DNA of 64,000 nucleotides, taken from Tsukamurella pulmonis (GTDB lineage: Bacteria > Actinomycetota > Actinomycetes > Mycobacteriales > Mycobacteriaceae). The notes beneath the pieces were generated by a model. The model was not told the origin of the DNA. It did not search any database and was given only the letters and a program-made list of their open reading frames with translations. Below, piece after piece: positions 1-9,101 of this stretch (the stretch's first letter is position 1; each line of letters opens with the position of its first letter). The stretch covers positions 1,724,136 through 1,788,135 of the forward strand of contig NZ_FNLF01000002.1 of the NCBI RefSeq assembly GCF_900103175.1. The letters are read 5' to 3'. The translations under genes were made by a program, and so were the position numbers.

Positions 1-232
1 CGCCGATCCGATGAAGGACGCGCTGGAGCTGGTGGACAAGCTCAAGGAGCGCTCGCCCGACGCGGTGGCCGCCTCGAAGGCCCTGTTCGAGAACACCTGG
101 TACAGCGGCTCGCGGCTGTCCTTCCCCGTCGAGCAGGCGCTGCAGCTCGGCCTGATCCGCGGCAAGAACCACGTGATCGCGCGCACCGCGGCCGCGAACA
201 AGGAGAAGCCGGTCTTCATCGAGCGTCAGTGA
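1..232 (+). CDS. Enoyl-CoA hydratase/crotonase family protein, C-terminal part
   Basis: The reading frame is open from the window edge (first full codon at base 2) to a TGA ending at 232, so only about 76 C-terminal residues are present. The ending KPVFIERQ and the preceding helix-rich stretch (RSPDAVAASKALFENTW, then a Glu-Gln-Ala-Leu-Gln-Leu-Gly segment) match the C-terminal trimerisation helices of crotonase-fold enzymes, which usually hydrate enoyl-CoA in fatty-acid oxidation. The active-site oxyanion loops lie outside the window, so activity and substrate cannot be judged. It converges on the response-regulator gene 23 bp downstream. Confidence 0.7.
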   Translation, partial: ADPMKDALELVDKLKERSPDAVAASKALFENTWYSGSRLSFPVEQALQLGLIRGKNHVIARTAAANKEKPVFIERQ

Positions 233-255
233 CCACCGGATGAACGTTCGGGCGG

Positions 256-924
256 TCAGCCGCCCGGTCGGACGATGCCGTGATCGAACGCGAAGACGAT
301 CGCTTCCGCGCGGTTGCGCACGCCGAGCTTGGTGAAGATCGAGCCGATGTGGCTCTTGACGGTGACGATCGAGATCACCAGGTCGGCGGCGATGTCGTCG
401 TTCGACAGTCCGCGGCCCATGCGGGCGAGCACGTCCACCTCCCGGGCGGTCAGGCGCGTCAGTTCACCCGACGGGGCCGCGGGCGCGGGCGCCGCGGATC
501 GGTACGTCTCCAGCACGCGCCCGGTGACCGCGGGATCGAGCACCGCCTCCCCTGCGGCGACGAGACGCACGGCGCGGATCAACTCCTCGGCGGGCGAGTC
601 CTTGAGGACGAAGCCGGACGCTCCCGCGCGCAGCGCCTCGGACAACAGGTCGTCGTCGCGGAAGGTAGTGAGCACCAGCACCGGTGGGGATCCGGCGGAC
701 GCCGTGAGGCGCCGGGTGGCGTCCATCCCGCTGACCCGCTTCATCCGCAGGTCCATCAGCACCACGTCCGGGTTCGACGCCGCGACGGCGGCGGGCACCT
801 CGTCGCCGTCGGCGCACTCGCCCACCACCTCGAATCCGTCACGGCGGCGCAGGATCCGGCGCAGCCCGACGCGCACCAGATCCTGATCGTCCACCAGCAG
901 CAGGCGGATCGGGTCGTCGCTCAT
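256..924 (-). CDS. NarL/LuxR-family response regulator
   Basis: Encodes 222 residues: an N-terminal receiver domain with acidic pair D12-D13 and probable phospho-acceptor D58 (VVLMDLRM), a conserved Lys in FVLKDSP, then a LuxR-type helix-turn-helix (LTAREVDVLARMGRGLSNDDIA followed by TVKSHIGSIFTKLGVRNRAEA). It should bind DNA when phosphorylated by the sensor kinase directly upstream; the start codon overlaps the kinase stop by 4 bp (ATGA), so the pair is translationally coupled. The regulon and stimulus are not visible. Family assignment is firm; the specific identity is unknown. Confidence 0.93.
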   Translation of the reverse strand: MSDDPIRLLLVDDQDLVRVGLRRILRRRDGFEVVGECADGDEVPAAVAASNPDVVLMDLRMKRVSGMDATRRLTASAGSPPVLVLTTFRDDDLLSEALRAGASGFVLKDSPAEELIRAVRLVAAGEAVLDPAVTGRVLETYRSAAPAPAAPSGELTRLTAREVDVLARMGRGLSNDDIAADLVISIVTVKSHIGSIFTKLGVRNRAEAIVFAFDHGIVRPGG

Positions 925-2114
925 CGGTGCGCTCCTTCGGTCGAACCGGTTGCGCCGCTGGTGGTCTCGGCAGGGAAGTCGGCGTGCACCAGCCAGGTTC
1001 CGTCGACGGGGCCCGTGGTCAGCGCGCCGCCCGCGCTCTGCACCCGGGCCCGCATGCCCTCCAGTCCGGTACCGCCGGGGGCGCGCCGCGCACCGTCGGG
1101 CACGGGACAGGAGACCCGGACACCCAGGCCGCCATGCTCGTGGGGGTCGACGCGGACCTGGACCCGCGCGCCCGGAGCGTGTTTGACGGCGTTCGCGAGG
1201 GACTCCTGCACCACCCGGTAGGCCGCCAGGGCGACGGTGCCCGACGGCGGCGCCGACGGTGCGCGGTGCTCCAGGTCCACGGCGAGCCCGGCCCGCTCGA
1301 AGGAGGCGACCAGTTCCGGGATGTCGGCGAGCCCGGGCTGTGCCGAACCGCCGGCGTCGCTGCGCAACAGCGCGATGGTGGTGCGGATGTCCTTCATGGC
1401 GGTGCGCCCCTGAGTCTCGGCGTCGCGCAGGGCCTCGACCGCCTCGTCCCGGTCGTCGTCGGACTCGAGGGAACGACGCGCGGCGGTCACGTTCAGCAGG
1501 ACGACGGCGAGCGAGTGCGCCACCACGTCGTGCACGTCGCCGGCGATCGACGCCCGGTCGAGGGCGATCCGCGCCGACTGCGCCTGCCGCTCGGCGCGCA
1601 GCAGCAGGAGCTGGTTCTGCAGGAGCTGGCCGACCGCGGCGCCGAAGCACACGGTCAGTGCGATGAGCCACGCCTGGTGGATCGCCCCGAGCACCCCGGC
1701 GGTGATCACCACGGCCTCGTACGCCACGAGGTGGATCGCGGTGACGCGCACCGGGGTGACCGCCGCGACCTGGGTGATGCCGAGGATCACGATGAGGGGC
1801 ACCACGTCGAACGGGGTGGGGACGCACCAGAAGAGCGCGGCGGTGCTGAGGGTGGCGATCGAGTGCGCCGTGAGGGAGACCGTCCAGGTACTGAACAGGC
1901 TCGCCGCCGTGTGCACGGCCGAGACCGCGCAGGCGCCCAGCAACCAGAGCCACTGCCCGCCCTGCGGCCCGGCCACGAAGCGCGGCACGGCGGCCGCGAT
2001 CACCAGCGCGAACATCGCGACCTCGGTGATCATCATGTAGTACGGCGGGTACTCGTACCCCAGCTGCGTGAGGGCGCGCCGGTACCGCGCCTCCAACCAC
2101 CGCAGTGCGCGCAT
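921..2114 (-). CDS. Sensor histidine kinase (HisKA_3 type)
   Basis: A 397-residue kinase when read from the ATG at 2114 (MRALRW); an in-frame ATG at 2123 and longer upstream extensions exist, but the sequence before 2123 is low-complexity and lacks family character. Residues about 25-165 are hydrophobic and form roughly five to six membrane segments. The dimerisation/phospho-acceptor box DVHDVVAHSL places the phospho-His near H195, and an HATPase_c domain follows with the N-box QESLANAVKHA and the G-box GGTGLEGMRAR. It partners with the response regulator encoded immediately downstream. No extracellular sensing domain is seen, so the signal may be sensed in the membrane. Confidence 0.92.
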   Translation of the reverse strand: MRALRWLEARYRRALTQLGYEYPPYYMMITEVAMFALVIAAAVPRFVAGPQGGQWLWLLGACAVSAVHTAASLFSTWTVSLTAHSIATLSTAALFWCVPTPFDVVPLIVILGITQVAAVTPVRVTAIHLVAYEAVVITAGVLGAIHQAWLIALTVCFGAAVGQLLQNQLLLLRAERQAQSARIALDRASIAGDVHDVVAHSLAVVLLNVTAARRSLESDDDRDEAVEALRDAETQGRTAMKDIRTTIALLRSDAGGSAQPGLADIPELVASFERAGLAVDLEHRAPSAPPSGTVALAAYRVVQESLANAVKHAPGARVQVRVDPHEHGGLGVRVSCPVPDGARRAPGGTGLEGMRARVQSAGGALTTGPVDGTWLVHADFPAETTSGATGSTEGAHR

Positions 2115-2286
2115 GGCTTGCATCCTAGCCACGGCCGCGGTGCCCGTCGTCCGTCCTGGGGAGGATGCCGACACCCGCCCGCGGGCGGGCGGAGCTTCCT
2201 TCCTGGGCACGCTGACCTGCGCGGACGACCGCCATACCGTCGAGGGTGACCCGGAACACACACCGGGCGGAGGCAAGGAGAAGGCC

Positions 2287-2439
2287 ATGATCACCGTTCT
2301 CGTCGTCACCGCGCTCGTCGCCGTCATCGCCTGGCTCACCCACGACGCCGACGGCCTCGACTACGGCGCCCGCGACATCCACCGCGCGATGGCCGAGCGC
2401 GACCGCCGGACCGGCCCTCTGGGCACCGTCGTCCCCTGA
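2287..2439 (+). CDS. Small membrane protein, 50 residues
   Basis: Short ORF starting with ATG at 2287, preceded by a purine-rich ribosome-binding sequence (GGAGGCAAGGAG, 2269-2280). Residues 1-17 (MITVLVVTALVAVIAWL) form one hydrophobic segment, followed by a soluble tail rich in charged residues (DIHRAMAERDRR). It lies between the divergent sensor kinase and the P450 gene. No family was recognised. The good ribosome-binding site and clean TM-plus-tail layout are the only support. Confidence 0.5.
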   Translation: MITVLVVTALVAVIAWLTHDADGLDYGARDIHRAMAERDRRTGPLGTVVP

Positions 2440-2501
2440 CGATCGACGCTCGGCCACCCGCTCACCGCGCCCGGCGGGCACAATCGAACCAGGAGGACGA
2501 T

Positions 2502-3998
2502 ATGACCACGATCACACGCGCTGTCCGGTCCGGCATCGGCAGTGGGCTGGGCGGCACCGTCGCGCGCACCCTGTCGATCCCCGAACCGGACTGGCACCTG
2601 CGCGATTCCTCGCGGCCCGGCGTCGCCGGCGGAACGGCCGAGGAGGCCGGGCCCGTCGACGAGGAGGGCGCCGCCGACCTGTGCGCGCCGCCCGCGCTGC
2701 CGATGGGGCCGCTGCGCGCCTCGCTGACCTACACCCTGCGGGAGGGCGACGTGATGTTCCGCGCCGTCGACTGCCACGGCGACGTCTTCCGCTCCGAGTT
2801 CGCCGGCGGTCCCGGTCGGATCGTCATGCTCGCGAACCCGGCGCACATCGCCTCGCTGATGTCGCGGCCCGACGGTGCGCCGTCGGCCACCCGGTTCTCC
2901 CCGCTGCGGCCGATCGTCGGCCCGGATTCGGTGCTCACCTCGGTCGGCCCGCGGCACAAGCAGCAGCGGGGTCTCCTGCTCCCGCAGTTCCACGGCCGCG
3001 CCGTGACCGAGTACCAGCAGCGGATCGACGCGGCCACCGCGCGCCGCATCGACGAGTGGACGCCGGGTGCGCCCGTGGCGCTCGCGGACATCGGCCAGCA
3101 GATCACGCTCGACGTGATCATGTCCGCCGTCTTCGGCATCGATGACGAGTCCGGTGCCACCCCTGCGGAGAGCGCGGTCCGCTCGTCGATGATCCGGCTG
3201 TTGCACCTGTCGACGCACCCGCTCGCCACCGCGGTGCAGCTGATCAACGCGCGCAGCCCGGAGCCGCGCGGCGTGCTGAAGATGGTGCTCCGGCCGCTGG
3301 ACTCGGCGATCTACTCCGTCATCGCCGAACGCCGGCGCGAGGGCGCCGACGGGCCGGACGGAGGCGGCCGCACCGACATCCTCACGGTGCTCATGGCGGC
3401 GCGCGGCGATGACGGGGAGCCTCTGCGCGACAGCGAGATCCGGGACGAGCTGCTCACGCTGGTGCTGGCCGGGCACGAGACCACCTCGAACTCCGTGGCC
3501 TGGACCTTCGAGCGGCTCACCCGCAACCCGGAGGTGTACCGGCGGGCGGTGCTCGCCGCCCGCGAGGACGACGAGGCCTACCTCGAGGCGCTGATCAACG
3601 AGTCGATGCGCAGCCGCCCCGTGGTGCCGGTCGTGGCCAGGGAGCTGCTCTCGGACTGGCAGTTCGGCCCGTACGTCGTGGACCGCGGGGTGGTGGCGTT
3701 GATCTCGATCCTGCTGCTGCACCACCGCGAGGACCTCTACCCGCGCCCGTACGCGTTCGACCCCGAGCGGTTCCTCGGCGTCAAGCCCTCACCGCAGAAG
3801 CTGATGCCCTTCGGTGGCGGCAACCGGCGCTGCCTCGGCGCGGGCCTGGCGATGGCCGAGCTGCGCGTGGTGGTCACGCAGATCCTCAGGCGGGTCGACC
3901 TCGCGCTGACCGATGCACCCGCGGAAGTGCCCAAGCACCGCAACGTCACGATGATCCCCGGCCACGGCGGCCTGGTGACCGCGCTGGCCCGGGACTGA
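2502..3998 (+). CDS. Cytochrome P450
   Basis: Encodes 498 residues, longer than typical soluble bacterial P450s (about 400-420) and nearer to CYP102/CYP4-like lengths. The key landmarks are present: the I-helix oxygen-activation motif AGHETTS at about 323-329, the ExxR motif in NESMRSRP, and the heme-ligand loop FGGGNRRCLGAG with the thiolate Cys at 444. No fused reductase domain is present and no ferredoxin gene is adjacent, so redox partners must come from elsewhere. The start is supported by AGGAGG about 6 bp upstream of the ATG. The substrate cannot be inferred from the neighbours. Confidence 0.93.
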   Translation: MTTITRAVRSGIGSGLGGTVARTLSIPEPDWHLRDSSRPGVAGGTAEEAGPVDEEGAADLCAPPALPMGPLRASLTYTLREGDVMFRAVDCHGDVFRSEFAGGPGRIVMLANPAHIASLMSRPDGAPSATRFSPLRPIVGPDSVLTSVGPRHKQQRGLLLPQFHGRAVTEYQQRIDAATARRIDEWTPGAPVALADIGQQITLDVIMSAVFGIDDESGATPAESAVRSSMIRLLHLSTHPLATAVQLINARSPEPRGVLKMVLRPLDSAIYSVIAERRREGADGPDGGGRTDILTVLMAARGDDGEPLRDSEIRDELLTLVLAGHETTSNSVAWTFERLTRNPEVYRRAVLAAREDDEAYLEALINESMRSRPVVPVVARELLSDWQFGPYVVDRGVVALISILLLHHREDLYPRPYAFDPERFLGVKPSPQKLMPFGGGNRRCLGAGLAMAELRVVVTQILRRVDLALTDAPAEVPKHRNVTMIPGHGGLVTALARD

Positions 3999-4040
3999 TC
4001 CGGTCCGGGCCGGCACGGGCGTCCGCGGCTGATGCCGTCC

Positions 4041-5741
4041 TCAGGCGCGCGTGCCGCGCTCGTCGCCGAGCCGGATCGGCGCGATGTCGTCGAAGACGTC
4101 GCCCGGGCCGGGGTTGCTCGCCCGCGTCGCGCCGCCGAGGTGGTGCACCACGCCCCAGACGGCGTTGAGCGCGGTCTGCACCGCGCCCTCGGCCCATCCC
4201 GCGGTCCACGAGATGTCGTCGCCCGCCAGGAAGAATCCGCGGTGCCGCGGATCGAGGCGCTCCTGCATGAAGTGCGTGTAGAGCCGCTCCTGGTAGCGGT
4301 AGTGCCCGGGCAGGTTCGCCTTGAACGCGCCCATGAAGTAGCGCTCGGTCTCCCAGGAGACGGTCTTGGGCGTGGCGATGATGTGGCTGCGGATGTCCAC
4401 GCCCGGGTAGACCTCGCCGAGGGACTTGAGCATCAGGTCCAGGCGCGCGTTCACATCGAGCGGCAGCACCTTGAGCGAGTCGTCGGACCAGGTGTAGGAC
4501 AGGCAGATCACGCCGGGGCGGTCCGGCCCGTGATCGAGCAGGTAGGTGCCGCGGCTCATCCGGTCGGTCAGGGTCATCGACATGGTGTCGCGGCCCGTCG
4601 CCGGGTCGACGTCGCGCCAGAAGGGCCGGTCGACGAGCGCGAAGACCTTGGAGCTGCCCATGTAGTGGGTGCGCTCGACGGCGGTCCAGTGGTCGATCGG
4701 CAGCAGGTCGTCGTCGCAGTCGATGGTGTTGAGCAGCATCCACGCCTGGCCGGTGAAGATCGCCGCCGGGTAGGTGCGCGTCTCACCGCCGGCGTCGACG
4801 AGCGTGTACCGCGGCGCACCGCCCGGGCCCGCCGTGCGCCGGATCGCGGTGACCGCGGGCCGGTGCGTGCCGCCGTTGAGATCCCGCACCGAGCGCGCAC
4901 CGTCGAACGGGCTCTCCCACAGGTGCTTCGGCAGGCGGTCCGCGCCGCCGATGATGCCGCGATGGTGGTCGTCGGCCGCGGTGCAGGTGACGCGGAGGAT
5001 CTCGAGCATCGAGTTGGGGTAATCGGTGTCCCAGCCGCCCGTGCCGAATCCGACCTGTCCGAACAGTTCCCGGTGCCGGAACGAGCGGAAGTGCTTCGAG
5101 GCGGTGAGGAAGCCGTAGAAGGTCTGATCGTCGAGCTCCTCCACCAACCGCGACCACACCGCCCGGATCCGATGCACGTCGCGGGCGCGGATCGCGTCCT
5201 GCAGTTCCGTCGCGTCGGCGTAATCGGCGAGCGTCTCGTCCCAGGCGCGGGCGACCTCGGCGAACTCGGGCGGCAGGTCGGCGGCGGTGCGGGCGTAGTG
5301 GCTGCGGCCCTTGAGATCGATGACGGTGCTGGGGGTCGCCTCGGCGAGCGGGTTGGGGAAGTCCTCGGTCCGCAGGCCGGCGAGATCGAGGTAGTGTTGC
5401 AGGGTCGTCGACGAGGGCGGGAAGCGCATGGCGCCCATCTCCGCGACGAGGTCGTCGTCGTAGCCCTCGAAGCGCTCGCTGCGCATGCGGCCGCCGATCC
5501 GGTCGGCCTCGTACACCACGGGGCGCAGGCCGATCCGGGCCAGCTCGTAGGCGGCGGTCAGGCCGGCGAGGCCGGCACCGATCACCGCGACCTCGGTGCC
5601 GAGGGCCTCCTCGGGGACCGTGCCCAGCCCGTCGGGGTGGGTCACCCAGTCGTCGTAGGCGAACGGGAAGTCGGGCCCGAACATCGTCAGGGGCGCGTCC
5701 GAGGCGGACGGGCCGTGGGCGGGCATGGCGGGTTGGGTCAT
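4041..5741 (-). CDS. Flavin amine oxidase, probable arginine 2-monooxygenase-like
   Basis: Encodes 566 residues with an FAD-binding Rossmann motif at about 54-60 (IGAGLAG), the GGR-type segment EADRIGGRMRSE, and a C-terminal FAD motif GDDISWTAGWAEGAVQTA. Together these fit the flavin monoamine oxidase / tryptophan-2-monooxygenase family. It is the last gene of an operon with an amidase, an amino-acid permease and an agmatinase-like ureohydrolase. Known biochemistry of Streptomyces and Arthrobacter includes an arginine 2-monooxygenase that oxidatively decarboxylates arginine to 4-guanidinobutyramide; the neighbours are exactly the later steps, so arginine is the inferred substrate. A tryptophan or other L-amino-acid oxidase remains possible. 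The start at 5741 leaves a 23-bp gap from the upstream gene. Confidence 0.85.
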   Translation of the reverse strand: MTQPAMPAHGPSASDAPLTMFGPDFPFAYDDWVTHPDGLGTVPEEALGTEVAVIGAGLAGLTAAYELARIGLRPVVYEADRIGGRMRSERFEGYDDDLVAEMGAMRFPPSSTTLQHYLDLAGLRTEDFPNPLAEATPSTVIDLKGRSHYARTAADLPPEFAEVARAWDETLADYADATELQDAIRARDVHRIRAVWSRLVEELDDQTFYGFLTASKHFRSFRHRELFGQVGFGTGGWDTDYPNSMLEILRVTCTAADDHHRGIIGGADRLPKHLWESPFDGARSVRDLNGGTHRPAVTAIRRTAGPGGAPRYTLVDAGGETRTYPAAIFTGQAWMLLNTIDCDDDLLPIDHWTAVERTHYMGSSKVFALVDRPFWRDVDPATGRDTMSMTLTDRMSRGTYLLDHGPDRPGVICLSYTWSDDSLKVLPLDVNARLDLMLKSLGEVYPGVDIRSHIIATPKTVSWETERYFMGAFKANLPGHYRYQERLYTHFMQERLDPRHRGFFLAGDDISWTAGWAEGAVQTALNAVWGVVHHLGGATRASNPGPGDVFDDIAPIRLGDERGTRA

Positions 5742-5764
5742 GCGGGCTCCTCGGGTGGCGGGGC

Positions 5765-6556
5765 TCAGTACAGGTCGGTGCGACGGTCGCGCAGGTAGGT
5801 GTTGGCGATGCGGGCCTCCCGCAGCGCCTCGGGGTCGGCGGTGAAGGTGAGTAGCTCCTCTGCGCGTCCGGCGCGCGCCACGACCTCGCCGTCGGGCGAG
5901 GCCGCGGTGCTCAGGCCGCAGTACTCGAGCGAGGTCTCGCGGCCGCAGTGGTTGGTGTAGGCGATGTAGAGCTGGCTCTCGAAGGCGCGCACCGGCACGA
6001 CCTGCTCCGCGATGCGGCCGAACGGCTCCATCAGTCCCGTGGGGATCAGCAGCAGGTCGGTGCCCGCCTCGGCGTGGGCCCGCACCGCCTCCGGGAACTC
6101 CACGTCGTAGCAGATGAGCAGGCCGCACCGCAGGCCGCCGAGGTCGAACTGCGCGGGCAGGGCGTCGCCCGCGGCGAAGGCGGCCCGGTCGAGATCGCCG
6201 AACAGGTGGGTCTTGCGGTAGTGCGCGAGTTCCGCACCGTCGGGGGAGAGCACGGTGACGGCGTTGAACACCTGCTCACCGTCGCGTTCGGGGTAGCCCG
6301 CGACGATCGCGATTTCGTGCCGGCGCGCGATCGCGGCGATCGCCTCGTGGTACTCGCCGCCGCGCGGGCGAGCCAGTTCCCGTGCGGCAGCGCCGATGTC
6401 GTACCCGGTGACCGACAACTCCGGCGTGACCAGCACCTGGGCGCCCCCGGCCGCGGCACGGGCGGCGGCGTCGTCGATGGCTGCCAGGTTCCGCGCGACG
6501 TCCGGTTCCGGGCCGAGTCCTTCGGGGCCCTGGTACATCCCGACGGTGACGGTCAT
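5765..6556 (-). CDS. Carbon-nitrogen hydrolase, probable 4-guanidinobutyramide amidase
   Basis: A 263-residue nitrilase-superfamily enzyme with a complete Glu-Lys-Cys triad: E46 (TPELSVTGY), K115 (YRKTHLF) and C149 (LICYDVEFPE). The ATG overlaps the stop of the upstream permease gene by 4 bp. Enzymes of this family hydrolyse amides to acid plus ammonia; between an amine oxidase and a ureohydrolase, hydrolysis of 4-guanidinobutyramide to 4-guanidinobutyrate is the natural reading. The family is certain from the triad. The substrate is an inference from context. Confidence 0.9.
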   Translation of the reverse strand: MTVTVGMYQGPEGLGPEPDVARNLAAIDDAAARAAAGGAQVLVTPELSVTGYDIGAAARELARPRGGEYHEAIAAIARRHEIAIVAGYPERDGEQVFNAVTVLSPDGAELAHYRKTHLFGDLDRAAFAAGDALPAQFDLGGLRCGLLICYDVEFPEAVRAHAEAGTDLLLIPTGLMEPFGRIAEQVVPVRAFESQLYIAYTNHCGRETSLEYCGLSTAASPDGEVVARAGRAEELLTFTADPEALREARIANTYLRDRRTDLY

Positions 6557-8019
6557 CGCACGTCCTCCAGGTCGGGGGCACCCCGCAGCCGGGAGTGCCG
6601 GTACCCGTAGAACGCGTAGACCAGGACGCCCGCGAGGGTCCACCACCCGAACGCCTGCCACGTGACGACGGCGAGTTCGCGGACGAGGATGCCGCAGAAG
6701 ACGATCCCGAGGATCGGCACGACGGGGATGTACAGCGGTCCCTGCGCGCGCGGGATCGTGATGGTGATCGGCGCCCGGAAGCCGCGCTCCAGATCGGGGC
6801 GCGTGTTGCGCAGGATGATGACCGCGAGGTTGACCAGGGCGAAGGCGAACAGCGCGCCGATCGACGTCGCCTCGGCGAGCTGGCCGAGCGGCACCAGGCC
6901 GGCGACGACGGCCACGACGACGCCCACCACCGCGATGTTGATGTACGGCACGTGCGAGCGCGCACCGACCTTGGAGAAGGCCTTGGGCACCAGGCCGTCC
7001 CGGCTCATCGTGTAGAGAATGCGGGTCTGCCCGTAGAGCACCGCCAGCACGACGCTGGCGATGGAGATCGCGGCGCCGGCGGACAGCACGATCGACGGCC
7101 ACGTGCTCGAGGTGATCGCCGTGAGGATCGCGGCGAGCGGGGCCTGCTCCGGGATGTCCTGCCACGGCAGGGCGCCCACGGCGGCGAGCGCCACCAGGCA
7201 GTAGATCACGGTGGTGATGAGCAGCGAGAGCATGATGGCCCGCGGCAGGTCGCGCTTCGGGTTCTTCGCCTCGTCGCCCGCAGTCGAGGCGGCGTCGAAG
7301 CCGATGTAGGAGAAGAAGACCTGGCCCGCGGCGGCGGTGATCCCGGCGATGCCGAGCGGCGCGAACGGGGTGAGGTTTCCCGCGCGGAACGCGGTGAAGG
7401 CGACGATGCAGAACAGCACCAGGATGATCACCTTGATCGCGACCATCGCCGTGTTCACCGCGGCGCTCTCCGTGGTGCCGCGCAGCAGCAGGGCGGTGGC
7501 CAGCAGCACGATCACGATGGCGGGCAGGTTCACCACGCCGCCGTCCACGCCGGGCGGATTGGCCAGCGCCGCGGGGAGTTGCACGCCGAACGCCTGGTCC
7601 AGCAGTTCGTTGATGTACTGCCCCCAGCCGACCGCGACCGCCGCCACCGAGACCCCGTACTCGAGCATGAGGCACCATCCGCACAGCCAGGCGAAGAGCT
7701 CGCCCGTGGAGGCGTAGGTGTAGGAGTACGCGCTGCCGGACGCGGGGATGGCGCTGGCGAGTTCGGCGTAGGAGAGCGCCGAGAACAGCGCCGTGATCGC
7801 CGCCAGCACGAAGGCGAGGATGATCGCGGGCCCCGCCTTGGGGGTGGCGGTGCCGAGGATGACGAAGATGCCGGTGCCCAGCGTGGCGCCGATGCTCACC
7901 GCGGTCAGGTGGATGACACCCATCGAGCGCTGCAGCGCGGGGCCCTTCGTGACGCCCGGATCGGGCAGGGCGCGCTCGGTGGGCTGGCGCGCCATCAGCC
8001 CTGCGGCGACGCCGTTCAT
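6553..8019 (-). CDS. APC-family amino-acid permease
   Basis: Encodes 488 residues with about twelve to fourteen hydrophobic segments. The first one carries the APC substrate-binding signature [14 protein letters not shown] (residues about 43-56), followed later by [16 protein letters not shown] and by [20 protein letters not shown], typical of the cationic amino-acid transporter branch. The gene overlaps both its neighbours by 4 bp, inside the presumed arginine catabolic operon, so uptake of arginine or a related guanidino compound is inferred. It acts in the cytoplasmic membrane. Confidence 0.92.
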   Translation of the reverse strand: MNGVAAGLMARQPTERALPDPGVTKGPALQRSMGVIHLTAVSIGATLGTGIFVILGTATPKAGPAIILAFVLAAITALFSALSYAELASAIPASGSAYSYTYASTGELFAWLCGWCLMLEYGVSVAAVAVGWGQYINELLDQAFGVQLPAALANPPGVDGGVVNLPAIVIVLLATALLLRGTTESAAVNTAMVAIKVIILVLFCIVAFTAFRAGNLTPFAPLGIAGITAAAGQVFFSYIGFDAASTAGDEAKNPKRDLPRAIMLSLLITTVIYCLVALAAVGALPWQDIPEQAPLAAILTAITSSTWPSIVLSAGAAISIASVVLAVLYGQTRILYTMSRDGLVPKAFSKVGARSHVPYINIAVVGVVVAVVAGLVPLGQLAEATSIGALFAFALVNLAVIILRNTRPDLERGFRAPITITIPRAQGPLYIPVVPILGIVFCGILVRELAVVTWQAFGWWTLAGVLVYAFYGYRHSRLRGAPDLEDVR

Positions 8020-9002
8020 GCGGCCGCCTCGTTCACCGCGAGCACCGAGAGCAGCTCGTAGGCCACGTGGGCCGCTGCGATGCCGGTCAGCTCGGCGTGG
8101 TCGTAGGGCGGCGCGACCTCGACGACGTCGGCGCCCACCACGTCCGTGCCGACCAGGGCGCGGATCGTGTTGAGCAGCTCGCGGCTGGTCATGCCGCCGG
8201 CCTCGGGGGTGCCGGTGCCCGGCGCGTGGGCCGGGTCGAGCACGTCGATGTCGACGGAGACGTAGACGGGGCCGCCGGCACCGTCGGGCCCGGCGAGGCG
8301 TCGGCGCATGCGCTCGATCACGCTCGCGAGCCCGTCGTTCTCGTAGTCGTCGGAGCGGATCACCTGGAAGCCGAGCACGCCGTCGGCGGTGAGGTCCTGC
8401 TCGCCGTAGAGCGGGCCGCGGATGCCGATGTGCATCGAGCGCTCGAGGTCGATCAGGCCCTCCTCGCTGGCCCGCCGGAACGGGGTGCCGTGCGTGTACG
8501 GCGCGCCGAAGTAGGTGTCCCAGGTGTCGAGGTGGGCGTCGAAGTGCAGTACCGCGACGGGGCCGCGCTCCTTGGCGACGGCGCGCAGGATCGGCAGGGC
8601 CAGGGTGTGATCGCCGCCGAGGGTGAGCACCTTGGAGCCGGCGCCGCGCAGCCGTGCGATCTCGGTCTCGACGGTGCCGAGCGCCTCGACGATGTCGAAC
8701 GGGTTGACCGCGAGATCGCCCGCGTCGGCGACCTGGTGCACCGCGAACGGGGAGATGTCGAGCGCGGGGTTGTAGGGCCGCAGCAGCTTCGACGACGCCC
8801 GGATGTGGCCGGGGCCGAAGCGCGCGCCGGGGCGGTAGCTGACGCCGGAGTCGAACGGGATGCCGAGCACCGCGACCGCGGCGGATTCGACCTCGTCGAG
8901 GCGGGGCAGGCGGGCGAAGGTGGCGGGGCCGCAGTAGCGCGGGACGAGGCTGGCGTCGACGGGGCCCTGCGGTCCGGGCTGGGGCTGGATGTCTTCAGGC
9001 AC
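8016..9002 (-). CDS. Agmatinase/ureohydrolase family, probable guanidinobutyrase
   Basis: Encodes 328 residues of the arginase/agmatinase fold. All metal ligands of the binuclear manganese site are visible: H132 (GGDHT), D155, H157 and D159 ([10 protein letters not shown]), and D251 and D253 (SVDIDVLDP). The family cleaves a guanidino group to urea plus an amine; family name and motifs alone do not separate agmatinase from guanidinobutyrase or arginase, but the companion genes favour 4-guanidinobutyrate to GABA plus urea. It is the first gene of the operon and starts with GTG at 9002 behind a GAGAGG-type ribosome-binding site. A consensus-like promoter lies 40-70 bp upstream. Confidence 0.92.
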   Translation of the reverse strand: MPEDIQPQPGPQGPVDASLVPRYCGPATFARLPRLDEVESAAVAVLGIPFDSGVSYRPGARFGPGHIRASSKLLRPYNPALDISPFAVHQVADAGDLAVNPFDIVEALGTVETEIARLRGAGSKVLTLGGDHTLALPILRAVAKERGPVAVLHFDAHLDTWDTYFGAPYTHGTPFRRASEEGLIDLERSMHIGIRGPLYGEQDLTADGVLGFQVIRSDDYENDGLASVIERMRRRLAGPDGAGGPVYVSVDIDVLDPAHAPGTGTPEAGGMTSRELLNTIRALVGTDVVGADVVEVAPPYDHAELTGIAAAHVAYELLSVLAVNEAAA

Positions 9003-9045
9003 GGATGGATCCTCTCGCAGGGGCTGCTTTTGTGGGCCGGATCAC

Positions 9046-9074
9046 ATAGTGTGGGACGGCGACCCGCTTGTCAA
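9046..9074 (-). promoter_or_regulatory. Sigma-70-like promoter of the arginine-type catabolic operon
   Basis: Read on the minus strand, TTGACA (9074-9069) is followed after exactly 17 bp by CACTAT (9051-9046), a good -35/-10 pair. It points at the GTG of the ureohydrolase gene with a short leader. It also overlaps the upstream region of the divergent XRE-cupin gene, so that regulator is well placed to control it. Confidence 0.6.
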
Positions 9075-9101
9075 CTCGAGTTTCATGGAGGGAAACAGCT
9101 G